Assembly: GCA_050699515.1 (NCBI GenBank)
Contig: JBOHFF010000101.1
Coordinates: forward strand, 1 to 64,000
Length of the DNA stretch: 64,000 bases
Origin: GCA-003244245 sp050699515
Lineage (GTDB): Bacteria; Actinomycetota; Actinomycetes; Mycobacteriales; Pseudonocardiaceae
Reading direction: 5' to 3'
In this document: piece by piece, positions 52,128 through 60,749 of the stretch
How positions within the stretch are numbered: position 1 is the first letter of the stretch
Layout of the letters: each line of letters starts with the position of its first letter
Position numbers and translations under genes: made by a program
Notes under the pieces: generated by a model
Told to the model about the DNA's origin: nothing
Seen by the model: the letters and a program-made list of their open reading frames with translations, nothing else
Database searches by the model: none

Positions 52128-52835
52128 CTACCTGAGGTGGCCGGTGCGGCGCAACCACTCCAGGACGGTGAGCACGCGGCGATTCTCCCGCCGGGTGTCC
52201 CCCGGGCTCTCACTGTGGGTGTCCGACGGCAGCAGCTGCCGGAAGATCTTCGTCAGGTGGCGCTCGACCACCGGGATGGACAGGTACAGCTGGTCCGCTA
52301 TCTCCTTGTTGGTGAGCCCCTGAACCAGGAGATCCAGGACCTCGACCTCGCGGTCGCTGAAGTCCTTCGCGGCGGCGTGTTGGTGCCGGTACTCCGCTGC
52401 GGCGTGTTGGGAGAACACCGGATCCACCACGACGCGGCCCGCTGCGACGCGCCGTAGCGCATCGTGGAGGCTGCTGCGGCTGGTGCGGTCCTTGAACAGG
52501 TACCCCATCCCGCCGCTCCCACCGAGGTTGTTCAACGCCTGGGTGGCGTAGTACAGCTGCACGTCGCGCTCGTAGCCGGATAAGATGATCACTCCGAGCT
52601 CGCCGTAGCGCCGCCTCAGCTCGCGGGCCAGCCGGATGCCTTCGTCCGACCACGTCGGGGGTAACCGAAGATCGAGCACGGCGATGTTGATCGGCTCACG
52701 ACCGAGCGCGGGCAACCGCCTGAGCAACTCCTCGCCGTCGGAGGTCTCGGCGACGACGGTCATCCCGCGGCCCCGCAGCGCGGCGACCAGGCTGGGTCGC
52801 CAGACGTCGTTGTCATCCACTACGACTACACGCAC
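52128..52835 (-). CDS. Response regulator, NarL/FixJ family
   Basis: 235 aa. Receiver domain: MRVVVVDDNDVWRPSLVAAL with the DD pair, phosphoacceptor D55 in IAVLDLRLPP, VIILSGYERD and the Lys in YLFKDRTSRSSLHDAL. LuxR-type HTH near 160-200: FSDREVEVLDLLVQGLTNKE followed by IADQLYLSIPVVERHLTKIF. It is the second gene of an operon with the histidine kinase, overlapping it by 10 bases. Its targets may be marked by the 11-bp repeats upstream of the kinase. Confidence 0.92.
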   Translation of the reverse strand: MRVVVVDDNDVWRPSLVAALRGRGMTVVAETSDGEELLRRLPALGREPINIAVLDLRLPPTWSDEGIRLARELRRRYGELGVIILSGYERDVQLYYATQALNNLGGSGGMGYLFKDRTSRSSLHDALRRVAAGRVVVDPVFSQHAAAEYRHQHAAAKDFSDREVEVLDLLVQGLTNKEIADQLYLSIPVVERHLTKIFRQLLPSDTHSESPGDTRRENRRVLTVLEWLRRTGHLR

Positions 52836-54664
52836 GGCACGCTCACCTTCATCGTCGTGCCCATCCCGGCTGGACTGCTGATCTGAAGACGTCCCCCGAG
52901 CTCCTCGACCCGGTTGCGCATGCCGCCGATTCCCCCCTGCTCGCGGACCGCTGCGCCGCCGACACCGTTGTCGTGGATCGAGATGTGGATCATCCGTCCG
53001 TCGGTCGCGACCTTGATCTCGACCATCCCGGCGTGAGCGTGTTTGTGGACGTTGGTCAGCGACTCACGGATGAGGTAATAGACCGGAACCGTCAGAACGC
53101 CCAGGTCCGTGCCGGTGATCTGGCAGCGTGCCGCCAGGCGCAGTTCCGCCACCACCCGATCGATCGCCCGCTTGAGCCCGAATCTCAGCTCCGGCGGCTG
53201 GGCGCCCCCGCTGAGACTGTGCACCTCCTCCAGGGCCAGCCGCAGCTTGGTGTCGAGCTGGTCGAGGACCTGCTGGTGTTCTTCGGGCGTGGCGGCTTCC
53301 GCGAAGGCGTCGAGGTCCATTCGAGCAGCGGCGATCGTCTGTTGCACACCGTCGTGCAGATCGCGGTGGAACTGCTCACGGGCCTGCTCGAAAGCGAGCT
53401 GTTGGGCGATCCGCGTCGCGTTCAGTTGCTCGACGCGCATGCGTAGTACAGCCTGCAACCGGGCGTTCTCGGCGAGGATCGTGACGATCTGGGCCAGTGA
53501 CGCCAGTGTGGTCGAATCGTTGCGCAGCAGCGGGTGCGCGGTGAGCAGGCCGATTCGTGACCCATCACTACCCCAGATCCACGCGTGGAACCGGTTGGCG
53601 AGAAGTTCCTCATCCACGGGCCGCGGGTGTCCATCGGCGTCGATCAGGTCCGTTGAGTCAGGGTCCAGATAGAGCAACTCGACGGACTCGTCCTTCAGGA
53701 CATCCTTGAGATAGCGCGCGACGTTCTCCGGGGTCCGGGACTGTGGCAGGCGATCGACCAGGCGCGCGCTCAGCAGGTCCTGGCGGGTCATGGAGATACC
53801 GAGGCCGCAGGTCAGGGTGATGGCGAAGGCCCCGATGATGATGGCCACCGTGTGCGCGGGCAGCAGGTCGGGGGCGAAGGTCGCGACAGTGTAGACCACG
53901 CTCGATCCGAACCCGAACACGACACCGAAGACGCACAGCGGGCGGATCGCGTCCTTGCGGGTGGGCGGGGCCTCCTGCAGCATTCGCCGTACCAGCAGCA
54001 GGAAACCCCAGGCCAGGACTTGGAAGCCCAGGCACAGCAGCACGGCTCCCGTGATGCGGGTCAGCTCGTTGGGCATGAGCGTCGGCCAGGGCGGTCGGGC
54101 GGGCTGCCCCACCCACCCCGGTCTGCTGAACAAGCTGAACGCAGCTCCGGTGCCGCTGGTGAGCAACGCGCACAGCACGATATAGAGCCGTTCGGAGCTG
54201 TGTTCCAGACGGGCGCGCCCATAGCGCAGGATCCCCCAGCACAGGGGCACGAAGAAGGCAGCTCCGCCGCCGAAGACGAAGGCCAGATACCCGCCCCAGC
54301 CCGGATAGATATCGAGCGCGATCAGGGGCCAGCACAGGCCTGCAGTGATGAAGGCAAGACCGGTGAATCGCTCGCGCTGCTGGATGGTCAGGTAGCTGCC
54401 CAGGACTATCATCGAGGCTGTCACCGAGGCGTTCATCCGGGTGAACACCGGTTCGCTGGCCAGCACGGGCCATTGCAACAACATCGTGCCGCCGGCGCTC
54501 ACTCCGGCGAGCAGTAGCGGCAGCCGTAACGGGCAGTGACGTCCCACCGCTTGGGGTAGGCCCCCTTCCCGTGGATTAACAGCTCCCTTGCCAACGGACA
54601 AGCTGGGTGAAGCCGGGTAATCTCCGGTGATATAGTTCACCACGGGTAATCGACCCTCGCTCAA
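52826..54664 (-). CDS. Multi-pass sensor histidine kinase, HisKA_3 type
   Basis: 612 aa. The N-terminal ~300 residues carry eight or so transmembrane helices (for example LPLLLAGVSAGGTMLLQWPV, ASVTASMIVLGSYLTI, AVLLCLGFQVLAWGFLLLV, TVAIIIGAFAITLTCGLGI), so the sensor is in the membrane. A GAF-like segment follows (about 320-420, with VELLYLDPDSTDLIDADGHP). Phosphorylation site His is in EQFHRDLHDGVQQTIAAARM. ATPase boxes: RESLTNVHKHAHAGMVEI (N box) and HDNGVGGAAV with GIGGMRNRVEELGGRLQI. Signal unknown. Confidence 0.9.
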   Translation of the reverse strand: MSEGRLPVVNYITGDYPASPSLSVGKGAVNPREGGLPQAVGRHCPLRLPLLLAGVSAGGTMLLQWPVLASEPVFTRMNASVTASMIVLGSYLTIQQRERFTGLAFITAGLCWPLIALDIYPGWGGYLAFVFGGGAAFFVPLCWGILRYGRARLEHSSERLYIVLCALLTSGTGAAFSLFSRPGWVGQPARPPWPTLMPNELTRITGAVLLCLGFQVLAWGFLLLVRRMLQEAPPTRKDAIRPLCVFGVVFGFGSSVVYTVATFAPDLLPAHTVAIIIGAFAITLTCGLGISMTRQDLLSARLVDRLPQSRTPENVARYLKDVLKDESVELLYLDPDSTDLIDADGHPRPVDEELLANRFHAWIWGSDGSRIGLLTAHPLLRNDSTTLASLAQIVTILAENARLQAVLRMRVEQLNATRIAQQLAFEQAREQFHRDLHDGVQQTIAAARMDLDAFAEAATPEEHQQVLDQLDTKLRLALEEVHSLSGGAQPPELRFGLKRAIDRVVAELRLAARCQITGTDLGVLTVPVYYLIRESLTNVHKHAHAGMVEIKVATDGRMIHISIHDNGVGGAAVREQGGIGGMRNRVEELGGRLQISSPAGMGTTMKVSVPCV

Positions 54665-54771
54665 CTTCAGCTCCCTGGATTACACGCCAGGGCCTCACTT
54701 CGCAAATCGTGGCGCCTGGCCAGATATATATCGGCCTTTGTGCGAGCTGTGTTTCATTCTTCTCACGCCGT

Positions 54772-54804
54772 GGAACTTCAGTGGGATTCCAGTGAAACTC
54801 CAGT
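54772..54804 (-). promoter_or_regulatory. Three contiguous 11-bp direct repeats upstream of the kinase gene
   Basis: On the minus strand: ACTGGAGTTTC, ACTGGAATCCC, ACTGAAGTTCC, with a weaker fourth unit before them. One unit per helical turn is the arrangement expected of cooperative regulator binding. They lie 108-140 bases before the kinase start. The palindromic GATATATATC flanked by GGCC (54720-54735 region) lies between them and the gene and may belong to the promoter. Confidence 0.5.
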
Positions 54805-54834
54805 GGGAGTCCGGAGCATGAACTTCGCCGTGGC

Positions 54835-55824
54835 TTAATGGGCGCCCGAGGATGTCGCGGACGACCAGGCTTCCGGGTTGAGTAGCTGTGGCGGCTGCTC
54901 ACCGCGCATGACCTTGACCACGATCTCAGCGGCGAGCACCGCGCTCGCGGTCCAGACGCCCTGGGTGTTCGCCGCGCTGTGCGGGGTGAGGACGACGTTG
55001 TCCAGCTCCGCCCAGCGCGGATCGGTCATCGGTTCGGTGGTCCAGGCGTCGATGCCGGCCCCGGCGATCTGACAGGTCTTGACCGCGGCGTAGAGGGCGT
55101 CCTCATCGACCAGGTTGCCGCGGCCAGTGTTGATCAGGAAGGCCGTGGGTTTCATCAGCGCCAATTTCGCCGCGTCGACGATCCGCTCGGTCTCGGGCAT
55201 CGCCGGCAGGTGGAGGGTCACGAAGTCGCTCTGGGCGAAGACCTCGTCGATCCGCATCAGCTCGATGCGGTGTTCCTCCACGAATTCCATGATGGGATAG
55301 GGCTCGTGGGCGATCACCCGCATCGCGAAGCCGAGTGCCCGCAGCGCGACGGCCCGGCCGATGCGCCCGAGCCCGACGATGCCCAGGGTCGCGTGCCACA
55401 TGTCGACGCCGCGTTGCGGTTGCCACTCGCCGCGGCGCATGGCTCGATCGTGCCGCGAGATCCCGTGCGCCAGGTCGATCATCAATCCGATCGCGTGGTC
55501 GGCGACGCCCCCGTCGGTGGTGCCCGGGATGGTTGCGACCAGGACACCGTGCTCGGTGGCTGCCTCGACGTCGACGGTGTCGAAGCCCACCCCGAAACGC
55601 ACCACCAGCCTCAGTTCGGGGCAGGCGTCGAAGACCTCGGCGGTGTAAAGCTCCTGACCGGCGATGGCCGCCGCGCAACCACGCAGGCTCTCGATCACCT
55701 CCGCCGCCGGGGTGGCCCGCCGCCCGGATCCGCAGCGCAGCTCCAACCCGGCCGCATGGAGCCGGGCTGGGATCTCTCCGAGTTCCCCGGCTGGCCGAGT
55801 CAGGTTCACCGCAACCATCGCCAT
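54835..55824 (-). CDS. D-isomer-specific 2-hydroxyacid dehydrogenase (phosphoglycerate-dehydrogenase-like)
   Basis: 329 aa. NAD loop: TLGIVGLGRIGRAVALRALG. Upstream catalytic-domain words VRFGVGFDTVDVEAATEHGV and PGTTDGGVADHAIGLMIDLA. Catalytic residues: Arg in LINTGRGNLVDEDAL, Glu in DAWTTEPM, and His in VVLTPHSAANTQGVW. No ACT domain, so it is a short-form enzyme, perhaps acting on a hydroxypyruvate, glyoxylate or larger 2-keto acid. GGAGG 11 bases upstream supports the ATG. Confidence 0.9.
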   Translation of the reverse strand: MAMVAVNLTRPAGELGEIPARLHAAGLELRCGSGRRATPAAEVIESLRGCAAAIAGQELYTAEVFDACPELRLVVRFGVGFDTVDVEAATEHGVLVATIPGTTDGGVADHAIGLMIDLAHGISRHDRAMRRGEWQPQRGVDMWHATLGIVGLGRIGRAVALRALGFAMRVIAHEPYPIMEFVEEHRIELMRIDEVFAQSDFVTLHLPAMPETERIVDAAKLALMKPTAFLINTGRGNLVDEDALYAAVKTCQIAGAGIDAWTTEPMTDPRWAELDNVVLTPHSAANTQGVWTASAVLAAEIVVKVMRGEQPPQLLNPEAWSSATSSGAH

Positions 55825-56142
55825 GCTCGAAGCACCTCCAGCTTTGGCGGCGCCCCCCTATCTGCAACATTGTAATTCGCCGGAAGCGCCGCCGTTACGT
55901 CTTTCAGGTGAAGGTAGGGACTGGGTGCCGGAGGGAGCCCGGCTCCGGGCAGCCGGCGATCCGTGGACGGTTCCAACGCGCGCCGCCCGCGAGGTATCAA
56001 ACGCGGGTCACCGGTCCTCTGGATAACGTGTGTCCCGATCATCACGACAGATCGTTTACCTACTGCGGTGAGCATCAACCCAGTTGCCGGGTTGCCCGTG
56101 AGCATCCTCGGCCTGAATACAGCCTGAATACAGGAGGAGTGC
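55825..56142. other. Divergent promoter region between dehydrogenase and haloperoxidase
   Basis: About 318 bases with no gene. It must hold both promoters. CCTGAATACAG occurs twice in tandem directly before the haloperoxidase ribosome-binding site. No other repeat found. Confidence 0.4.
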
Positions 56143-57909
56143 ATGCGCTCTCGACAACAGCAGTCCTTGGAGATTCGTCGCAACGCGGCCGAGCTGGCCG
56201 CCGCCCGCGTCCATCCTCGCCATGTCAGCAACGGGGACGAGCAGCTGTACCGCCGCGCCGATGGGCAACCCAGCTACATCGCAAACTTCACCAAATGCCT
56301 CCCGCACGACGATGAGGGATTCGTCAGCAACCCGTTGGATTACGCCAACTGGGTGCGCAGCATCGACACCGGCGATGAGCGCGACATCGCTGCGATCCCC
56401 ATCGGGCCACCTGGTCAAGATCCGGCCGCACCCACCTGGAGTGGACCGTACGCCCAGGCATTGGTCGAGGCGGGCAGAAATGTGCCTGTTCGCGGCTGGG
56501 AAAGCCAAGGAGCCGGGCTCACCTTCGAGCTGGAAGGCCCGGACGCTCAAGCGGTGACGATACCGCCTGCCCCGTCGCTGGACAGCCAAGAGCTGATCGC
56601 CGAGCTGGGCGAGCTGTACTGGATGGCGCTGGCCCGCGACGTGCCCTTCGTCGACTGGGAAAGCAACTCCACCATCACCGCGGCCAGGAACTCGCTCAAA
56701 TGCCTGTCGTGGTTCCGCCGGGATCGCACGCTGGAGCTGACCGGCGCCACCGACCAGGTCGCCACCTCGCTGGCCCGCCGCCGCATCCTCAGCGAGGACG
56801 GGACGGACCCCGTGCCCCTGGCGAAGCTCTTCCGCGGGGTAGGCCCGGGCGCGCAGATCGGTCCGTATGTCTCACAGTTCCTCATCATCGGTAACCACGG
56901 TCTAGGCGCGGCTCACGCGATCGCGGACGGTTACATCGCCTACGGCAGCATCCGCGCGGACCAGCGCGTGCGCGTCGTGGAGGTGGGCAGGGACTACCTG
57001 CAGGACTTCAACGACTGGTTGGATGTGCAGAACGGCGCGGACGTGCGCGGGACCGAGACCTATGGCGATGGCTTTCGTTTCATCGCCACGCCACGCGACC
57101 TTGCCACCTGGGTGCACTATGACGCGCTGTACGAGGCTTATCTCAATTCCTGCCTCATCCTGCTCGGCTTGGGCGCCCCGTTCGACCCCGGCCTACCGTT
57201 CCTAGCGCCGGATTATGTCGACAAGCAGCTCGGCTTCGCCCAGTTCGGCGGTCCCCATATCTTGACGCTGGTGACTGAGGTCGCGACCCGTGCGTTGAAG
57301 GCGGTTCGTTACCAGAAGTACAACATTCACCGGCGGCTGCGTCCTGAAGCTCTGGCCGGTTGGATGTATCAGCGCCGCAACGGCGATGCAGATGTAAAGG
57401 CCCGCCTCACCGCACTGGAGTGCATGGAAGCGGTCTACGCGGGATCGTCTGGAATCGGTGCGGCACTGGACGCAAAGAACGGCATCGATAACTGGCTGCT
57501 GCCCATGGCGTTCCCGGAGGGTTCACCGACACATCCCTCCTACGGCGCGGGACATGCGACCGTGGCCGGCGCGTGCGTCACCATCCTCAAGGCCTGGTTC
57601 GACCACGGCTGGGAGCTGAAAGATCGTGATGGTGCGATCATCGGCTACCAGCCGAACGCCGACGGTAGCGCCCTGGTCGACGCCGGCTTGACCGTACCCC
57701 TGACCGTCGAGGGTGAGCTGAATAAGGTGGCCGCCAATATCGCGATTGCACGTGACTGGGCCGGAGTTCATTACTATACCGACTACTACGAGTCGATACG
57801 TCTCGGCGAGCAGGTCGCCATCGGGCTGTTGGAGGAACAGAAGCTGACCTACGGAGAGACCTTCTCGATGACGGTGCCCCTCTTCGACGGCACGGCTGTG
57901 CGCATCTGA
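56143..57909 (+). CDS. Vanadium-dependent haloperoxidase family protein (algal-bromoperoxidase-like)
   Basis: 588 aa, close to the size of algal and cyanobacterial bromoperoxidases. Vanadate site: K392 and R400 in KYNIHRRLRPEALAG (8-residue spacing as in known enzymes), acid-base H471 in THPSYGAGHATVAGACV, R537 and the vanadium ligand H543 in ARDWAGVHYYTDYYES. The position before Gly-His is Ala (AGH) where characterised enzymes have Ser (SGH). No Sec or Tat signal is apparent at the N-terminus. Expected to make hypohalous acid from H2O2 and halide. AGGAGG precedes the ATG. Confidence 0.87.
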   Translation: MRSRQQQSLEIRRNAAELAAARVHPRHVSNGDEQLYRRADGQPSYIANFTKCLPHDDEGFVSNPLDYANWVRSIDTGDERDIAAIPIGPPGQDPAAPTWSGPYAQALVEAGRNVPVRGWESQGAGLTFELEGPDAQAVTIPPAPSLDSQELIAELGELYWMALARDVPFVDWESNSTITAARNSLKCLSWFRRDRTLELTGATDQVATSLARRRILSEDGTDPVPLAKLFRGVGPGAQIGPYVSQFLIIGNHGLGAAHAIADGYIAYGSIRADQRVRVVEVGRDYLQDFNDWLDVQNGADVRGTETYGDGFRFIATPRDLATWVHYDALYEAYLNSCLILLGLGAPFDPGLPFLAPDYVDKQLGFAQFGGPHILTLVTEVATRALKAVRYQKYNIHRRLRPEALAGWMYQRRNGDADVKARLTALECMEAVYAGSSGIGAALDAKNGIDNWLLPMAFPEGSPTHPSYGAGHATVAGACVTILKAWFDHGWELKDRDGAIIGYQPNADGSALVDAGLTVPLTVEGELNKVAANIAIARDWAGVHYYTDYYESIRLGEQVAIGLLEEQKLTYGETFSMTVPLFDGTAVRI

Positions 57910-57917
57910 TTCTCGGT

Positions 57918-57947
57918 CCTGTGCCCACGCCTTGGCGTGGGCACAGG
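57918..57947 (+). terminator. 14-bp perfect stem-loop terminator
   Basis: CCTGTGCCCACGCC, two-base TT turn, then the exact complement, nine bases after the haloperoxidase stop. It may also serve the leftward kinase-like gene's end at 58073. Confidence 0.85.
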
Positions 57948-58072
57948 ACATGAACACATCCCACCGCATAGCTGACGGCGATTTTGCCCGCGTACGACGT
58001 TCCTGTTGATCGCGGCAACTTCCCCCGGTACCTGGCTGGGGACCTGGCTGGTTGCGACAGTCCCGCGCGTCT

Positions 58073-58957
58073 TCACCCCTCAGCAAGGACGTCCCGGAAC
58101 TTCGTCATTGATGGGATCCGATTCCCAGGCTCGGGGGTGAGCGCGTGGCGCAGCGCCTCTTCGAATCCGGGCCAAGGCCAGGGTCGTGTCTGCGCGGGAT
58201 CGTGACGGCGCCCGTGGGCTATGTCTTTGAGCTTGTCCCGCCAGGGTGCTTGGTCATGGATATAAGCGGTGGGAGGAAGGCCGGTCCATGCGAAGTGGAG
58301 CACGGCCGCAAGCGCATAGACTTCGGCACGGTCATCGATGGTGACGGGCTGGTCGTCCGGAGTGGCGAGGATGCGGGCGGCCGTCTCGGGGGCGGTGAAG
58401 TGGACCATGCCTCCCCGGTAGGTGACGTCAGGTTCGAGCGGGTGTGAGTCTTGGGCGAGAGCGAAGTCGATGAGGTCGACAGTGGTGGGCCCGAGAATGA
58501 TGGGGGCGGATTGGAGATCGCCATGCCGCCATCCCAGGCCGTGCAGCGCGGCCAGCCGGTCAGCGATGTCGACGGCGGCGCGAAGGATGCTCTCGCGTCG
58601 GGCGGGTGAATCGTCGCTCTGCCGGGCAGGTGTGCATAGCCGGTAGGGGGTGATGCCGTCGAGCCAGCGCAGGGCCAGCCAGGAGCCGCCGCGGTCCAGC
58701 TCGCCGGAGTCGATGAGATAGCCGGGGGCGAACTCGTGGAGATGGTTTAGAACGGCGGCTTCACGGCGGGCAAGGTGCTGGGCCTCGCGTACGCCTTGTT
58801 CCTCTGGGTTATGGGAGGCGAGCGGTCTGTCGTCGGGGGGATCTGAGCGCGCGCCCAGGCATTGACCTGGCGATATAACTCGGGCGCGCGCAGTGCGGCG
58901 CGACGCAGGGGAATGCCAGCGAGATCGGGGACGTGGGCAAGAGGGTGTTGCCCGTGG
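58073..58957 (-). pseudogene. Protein-kinase-like gene without a usable start codon
   Basis: The frame is open for 295 codons on the minus strand. It reads as a kinase C-lobe: LAALHGLGWRHGDLQSAPII (HGD catalytic loop), TVDLIDFALAQDSHPLEPD (DFA instead of DFG), MVHFTAPETAARILATPDDQ (APE), then DRAEVYALAAVLHFAWTGLP. Upstream, VREAQHLARREAAVLNHLHE could be the alphaC helix. No ATG, GTG or TTG occurs in frame before that, and no glycine loop or beta-3 lysine is visible. The 5' part seems lost by frameshift into the overlapping gene. Confidence 0.6.
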
Positions 58958-59148
58958 TCATGCGCGGCGGCAAGCTGCGCCGCGATGTGGGGTGTCTCGT
59001 GCAGGAACTGCGGGTCCTTGCGATGTACCGCGACGCGGCTCGCCTGGTGACCGACGACTTGCCCGCAAGAATCCCTGCTGAACTGGGCATACGCGTCGGG
59101 TGTGGCGAGTAGCGCGTGCCAGGCCTGGTCGATGTAGGAGGAGAACAT
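58747..59148 (-). CDS. Hypothetical protein resembling the glycine-rich-domain (GRDP/DUF1399) N-terminal motif
   Basis: 133 aa. MFSSYIDQAWHALLATPDAY then AQFSRDSCGQVVGHQASR resembles the D-x-AWH ... YxxFxxxxxGxxxxH pattern of glycine-rich-domain proteins. The middle is His/Ala-rich (HDHGQHPLAHVPDLAGIPLR). The last ~40 codons overlap the kinase-like frame and look like a shadow of it. So the true protein may end earlier or continue into the kinase by frameshift. The ATG is 20 bases after a small gene. Confidence 0.5.
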   Translation of the reverse strand: MFSSYIDQAWHALLATPDAYAQFSRDSCGQVVGHQASRVAVHRKDPQFLHETPHIAAQLAAAHDHGQHPLAHVPDLAGIPLRRAALRAPELYRQVNAWARAQIPPTTDRSPPITQRNKAYARPSTLPAVKPPF

Positions 59149-59167
59149 CGGGCACCTGTGAGCACTG

Positions 59168-59314
59168 CTAGCGGCGACCGCGAAGAAGCGGGCCGCGGAT
59201 GACGATCACGGTGCATCGGCCGCTGCCATCGATGCGGCGTCCTTCCACCGCGCATCGTTCTTGCTCTCGGTAGGGCAGGTGATGCGGCCCGTCCGGCCCT
59301 CTCGGCTGCGTCAC
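59168..59314 (-). CDS. Small 48-aa protein
   Basis: GTG with AGAGG six bases upstream. Product: MTQPRGPDGPHHLPYREQER, CAVEGRRIDGSGRCTVIVIR, GPLLRGRR. Basic, two cysteines. It precedes the GRDP-like gene by 19 bases in the same direction, so it is probably first in a short operon. No family recognised; a peptide substrate of the adjacent kinase-like gene is a guess. Confidence 0.45.
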   Translation of the reverse strand: MTQPRGPDGPHHLPYREQERCAVEGRRIDGSGRCTVIVIRGPLLRGRR

Positions 59315-59482
59315 TTCAACCTCTCGTCTCTACGGTGGTACCCGCTGGTCACCTGCGCCGTGCGACGGACGGCTCTTTGAGTATATACATAATAATATTG
59401 GATATTCAATCTTTTCTTGACCGTGTGCCGCTGGGTCTGGGAGACTGGTCACGCCAACGGTCAGCTGGACGAGGGGATCCCG

Positions 59483-59877
59483 ATGGACCGCCACATCAAG
59501 ATCATTACGTTGCGAACCGCCGATGTCGCCTGCCCGACAACCGCTCGTGCACGTCTATCCACGCGGTTGCTGACGAACCCGACCGCCGTTATGTGATCAC
59601 CAAGAAGGTCTCTGATCCCGCGATAATCGCAGCGTTCGCTGACCTTGTCGCCGAGATCCCTACCGGCCTCATCGAACAGGACTTCTGGATCATCAAGGAC
59701 TCGCTGGTGGTTACCATGTCTTACGATGAGCATGGTCGGTTCCAGGGTGCAGAAGTGGCCGGCCACAGCGAGCTGGCTGACCATCTCCGTACCCGTGACC
59801 AGGCGTGGGCTGGGGCTGAGCCGTTCGCTGCCTGGTGGACCCGACACCCTGACCTGCACCGCAAGGTGGCAGCCTGA
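59483..59877 (+). pseudogene. DUF6879-neighbour-type protein gene with a frameshift
   Basis: ATG with GAGGGG upstream begins MDRHIKIITLRTADVACP. After CCC at about 59540 the family sequence continues only in the other frame: DNRSCTSIHAVADEPDRRYV, ITKKVSDPAIIAAFADLVAE, DFWIIKDSLVVTMSYDEHGR and FAAWWTRHPDLHR. One missing base restores a ~132-residue protein of the type that accompanies XRE-DUF5753 regulators, and such a regulator follows six bases later. Either a real mutation or a base error; the remaining downstream codons look undecayed, so it is recent. Confidence 0.65.
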
Positions 59878-59882
59878 CAACG

Positions 59883-60740
59883 GTGCCGAGCATTGCTGAC
59901 GACACCGGTCACGACCGGGGCGCGAGATCGCGGTCCCTGCGCACGCTACGCCAGGCCGTCGGTCTCAACCAGGTTGATGTCGTCGAGCGGGTCAAGCAGG
60001 CGCTTCCTGAGGCCCGGTTCTCCCAGGCCGCGCTGTCCCGGGTCGAGCGGAGCAAAGGCCGGCTTGCCCCCGACATTGTCCGGGTGCTCTGTGACATCTA
60101 CCGCGTCAGCGGGGCCGAGCGGGCAGCTCTGATCCAGCAGGCCGAAGACGCCCAGGCCGCGTACGTGGACGCCCGGGTGGTTCTCCAGGCTGGCAACACC
60201 GTGAACCTGCAGCAGCGGTTCGCGAGACTGGAACGCGATGCTCCGGAGATCAGCGCTTTCAACCCAGTCATGGTGCTTGGCGTCCTGCAAACTCCCGCCT
60301 ACGCAGCCACGGTGTTGGGCACCCGCGAGGACGATCCCTTGGTGGCCGGTCGGATCGCCCGGCAGCAGGAGATGATCACGGACCGGCGGCGTCAATGGAA
60401 CCTGATTCAGACCGAAGGGGCGTTGCGCTGGCAGGCTCGCTCGGCGGCGGTGATGACCGAGCAAGTCGAGTACCTCATCACGCTCAGCAACGCACCACAC
60501 GTCCACCTCGGCCTGATCGACTGGCGAACTCCCGTAGAGGTGTTCCCACACACCGCGTTTCACCTCTACGACGGGGCTGCGGTCGTCGTTGCCACTCGCG
60601 ACGGCACGGCGATCATCAACGACAGTGCCTGCCTGGCCGATTATCGCGGCCTGTTCAACGAGCTCGCCAGCCGTGCGTCTTTCGGCGACGCCGCCCAGCA
60701 CGCCCTCCGGCGGATCGCCGCCGACTACCGCTCACTGTAG
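59883..60740 (+). CDS. XRE-family regulator with DUF5753-like domain
   Basis: 285 aa. The HTH is in LRTLRQAVGLNQVDVVERVK and FSQAALSRVERSKGRLAPDI. The C-terminal half contains NPVMVLGVLQTPAYAATVLG, EQVEYLITLSNAPHVHLGLI and HTAFHLYDGAAVVVATRDGT, matching the DUF5753 ligand-binding region. It starts (GTG) five bases after its frameshifted partner. Second such regulator-partner pair in the window. Confidence 0.85.
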   Translation: MPSIADDTGHDRGARSRSLRTLRQAVGLNQVDVVERVKQALPEARFSQAALSRVERSKGRLAPDIVRVLCDIYRVSGAERAALIQQAEDAQAAYVDARVVLQAGNTVNLQQRFARLERDAPEISAFNPVMVLGVLQTPAYAATVLGTREDDPLVAGRIARQQEMITDRRRQWNLIQTEGALRWQARSAAVMTEQVEYLITLSNAPHVHLGLIDWRTPVEVFPHTAFHLYDGAAVVVATRDGTAIINDSACLADYRGLFNELASRASFGDAAQHALRRIAADYRSL

Positions 60741-60749
60741 ATCTCGGGG

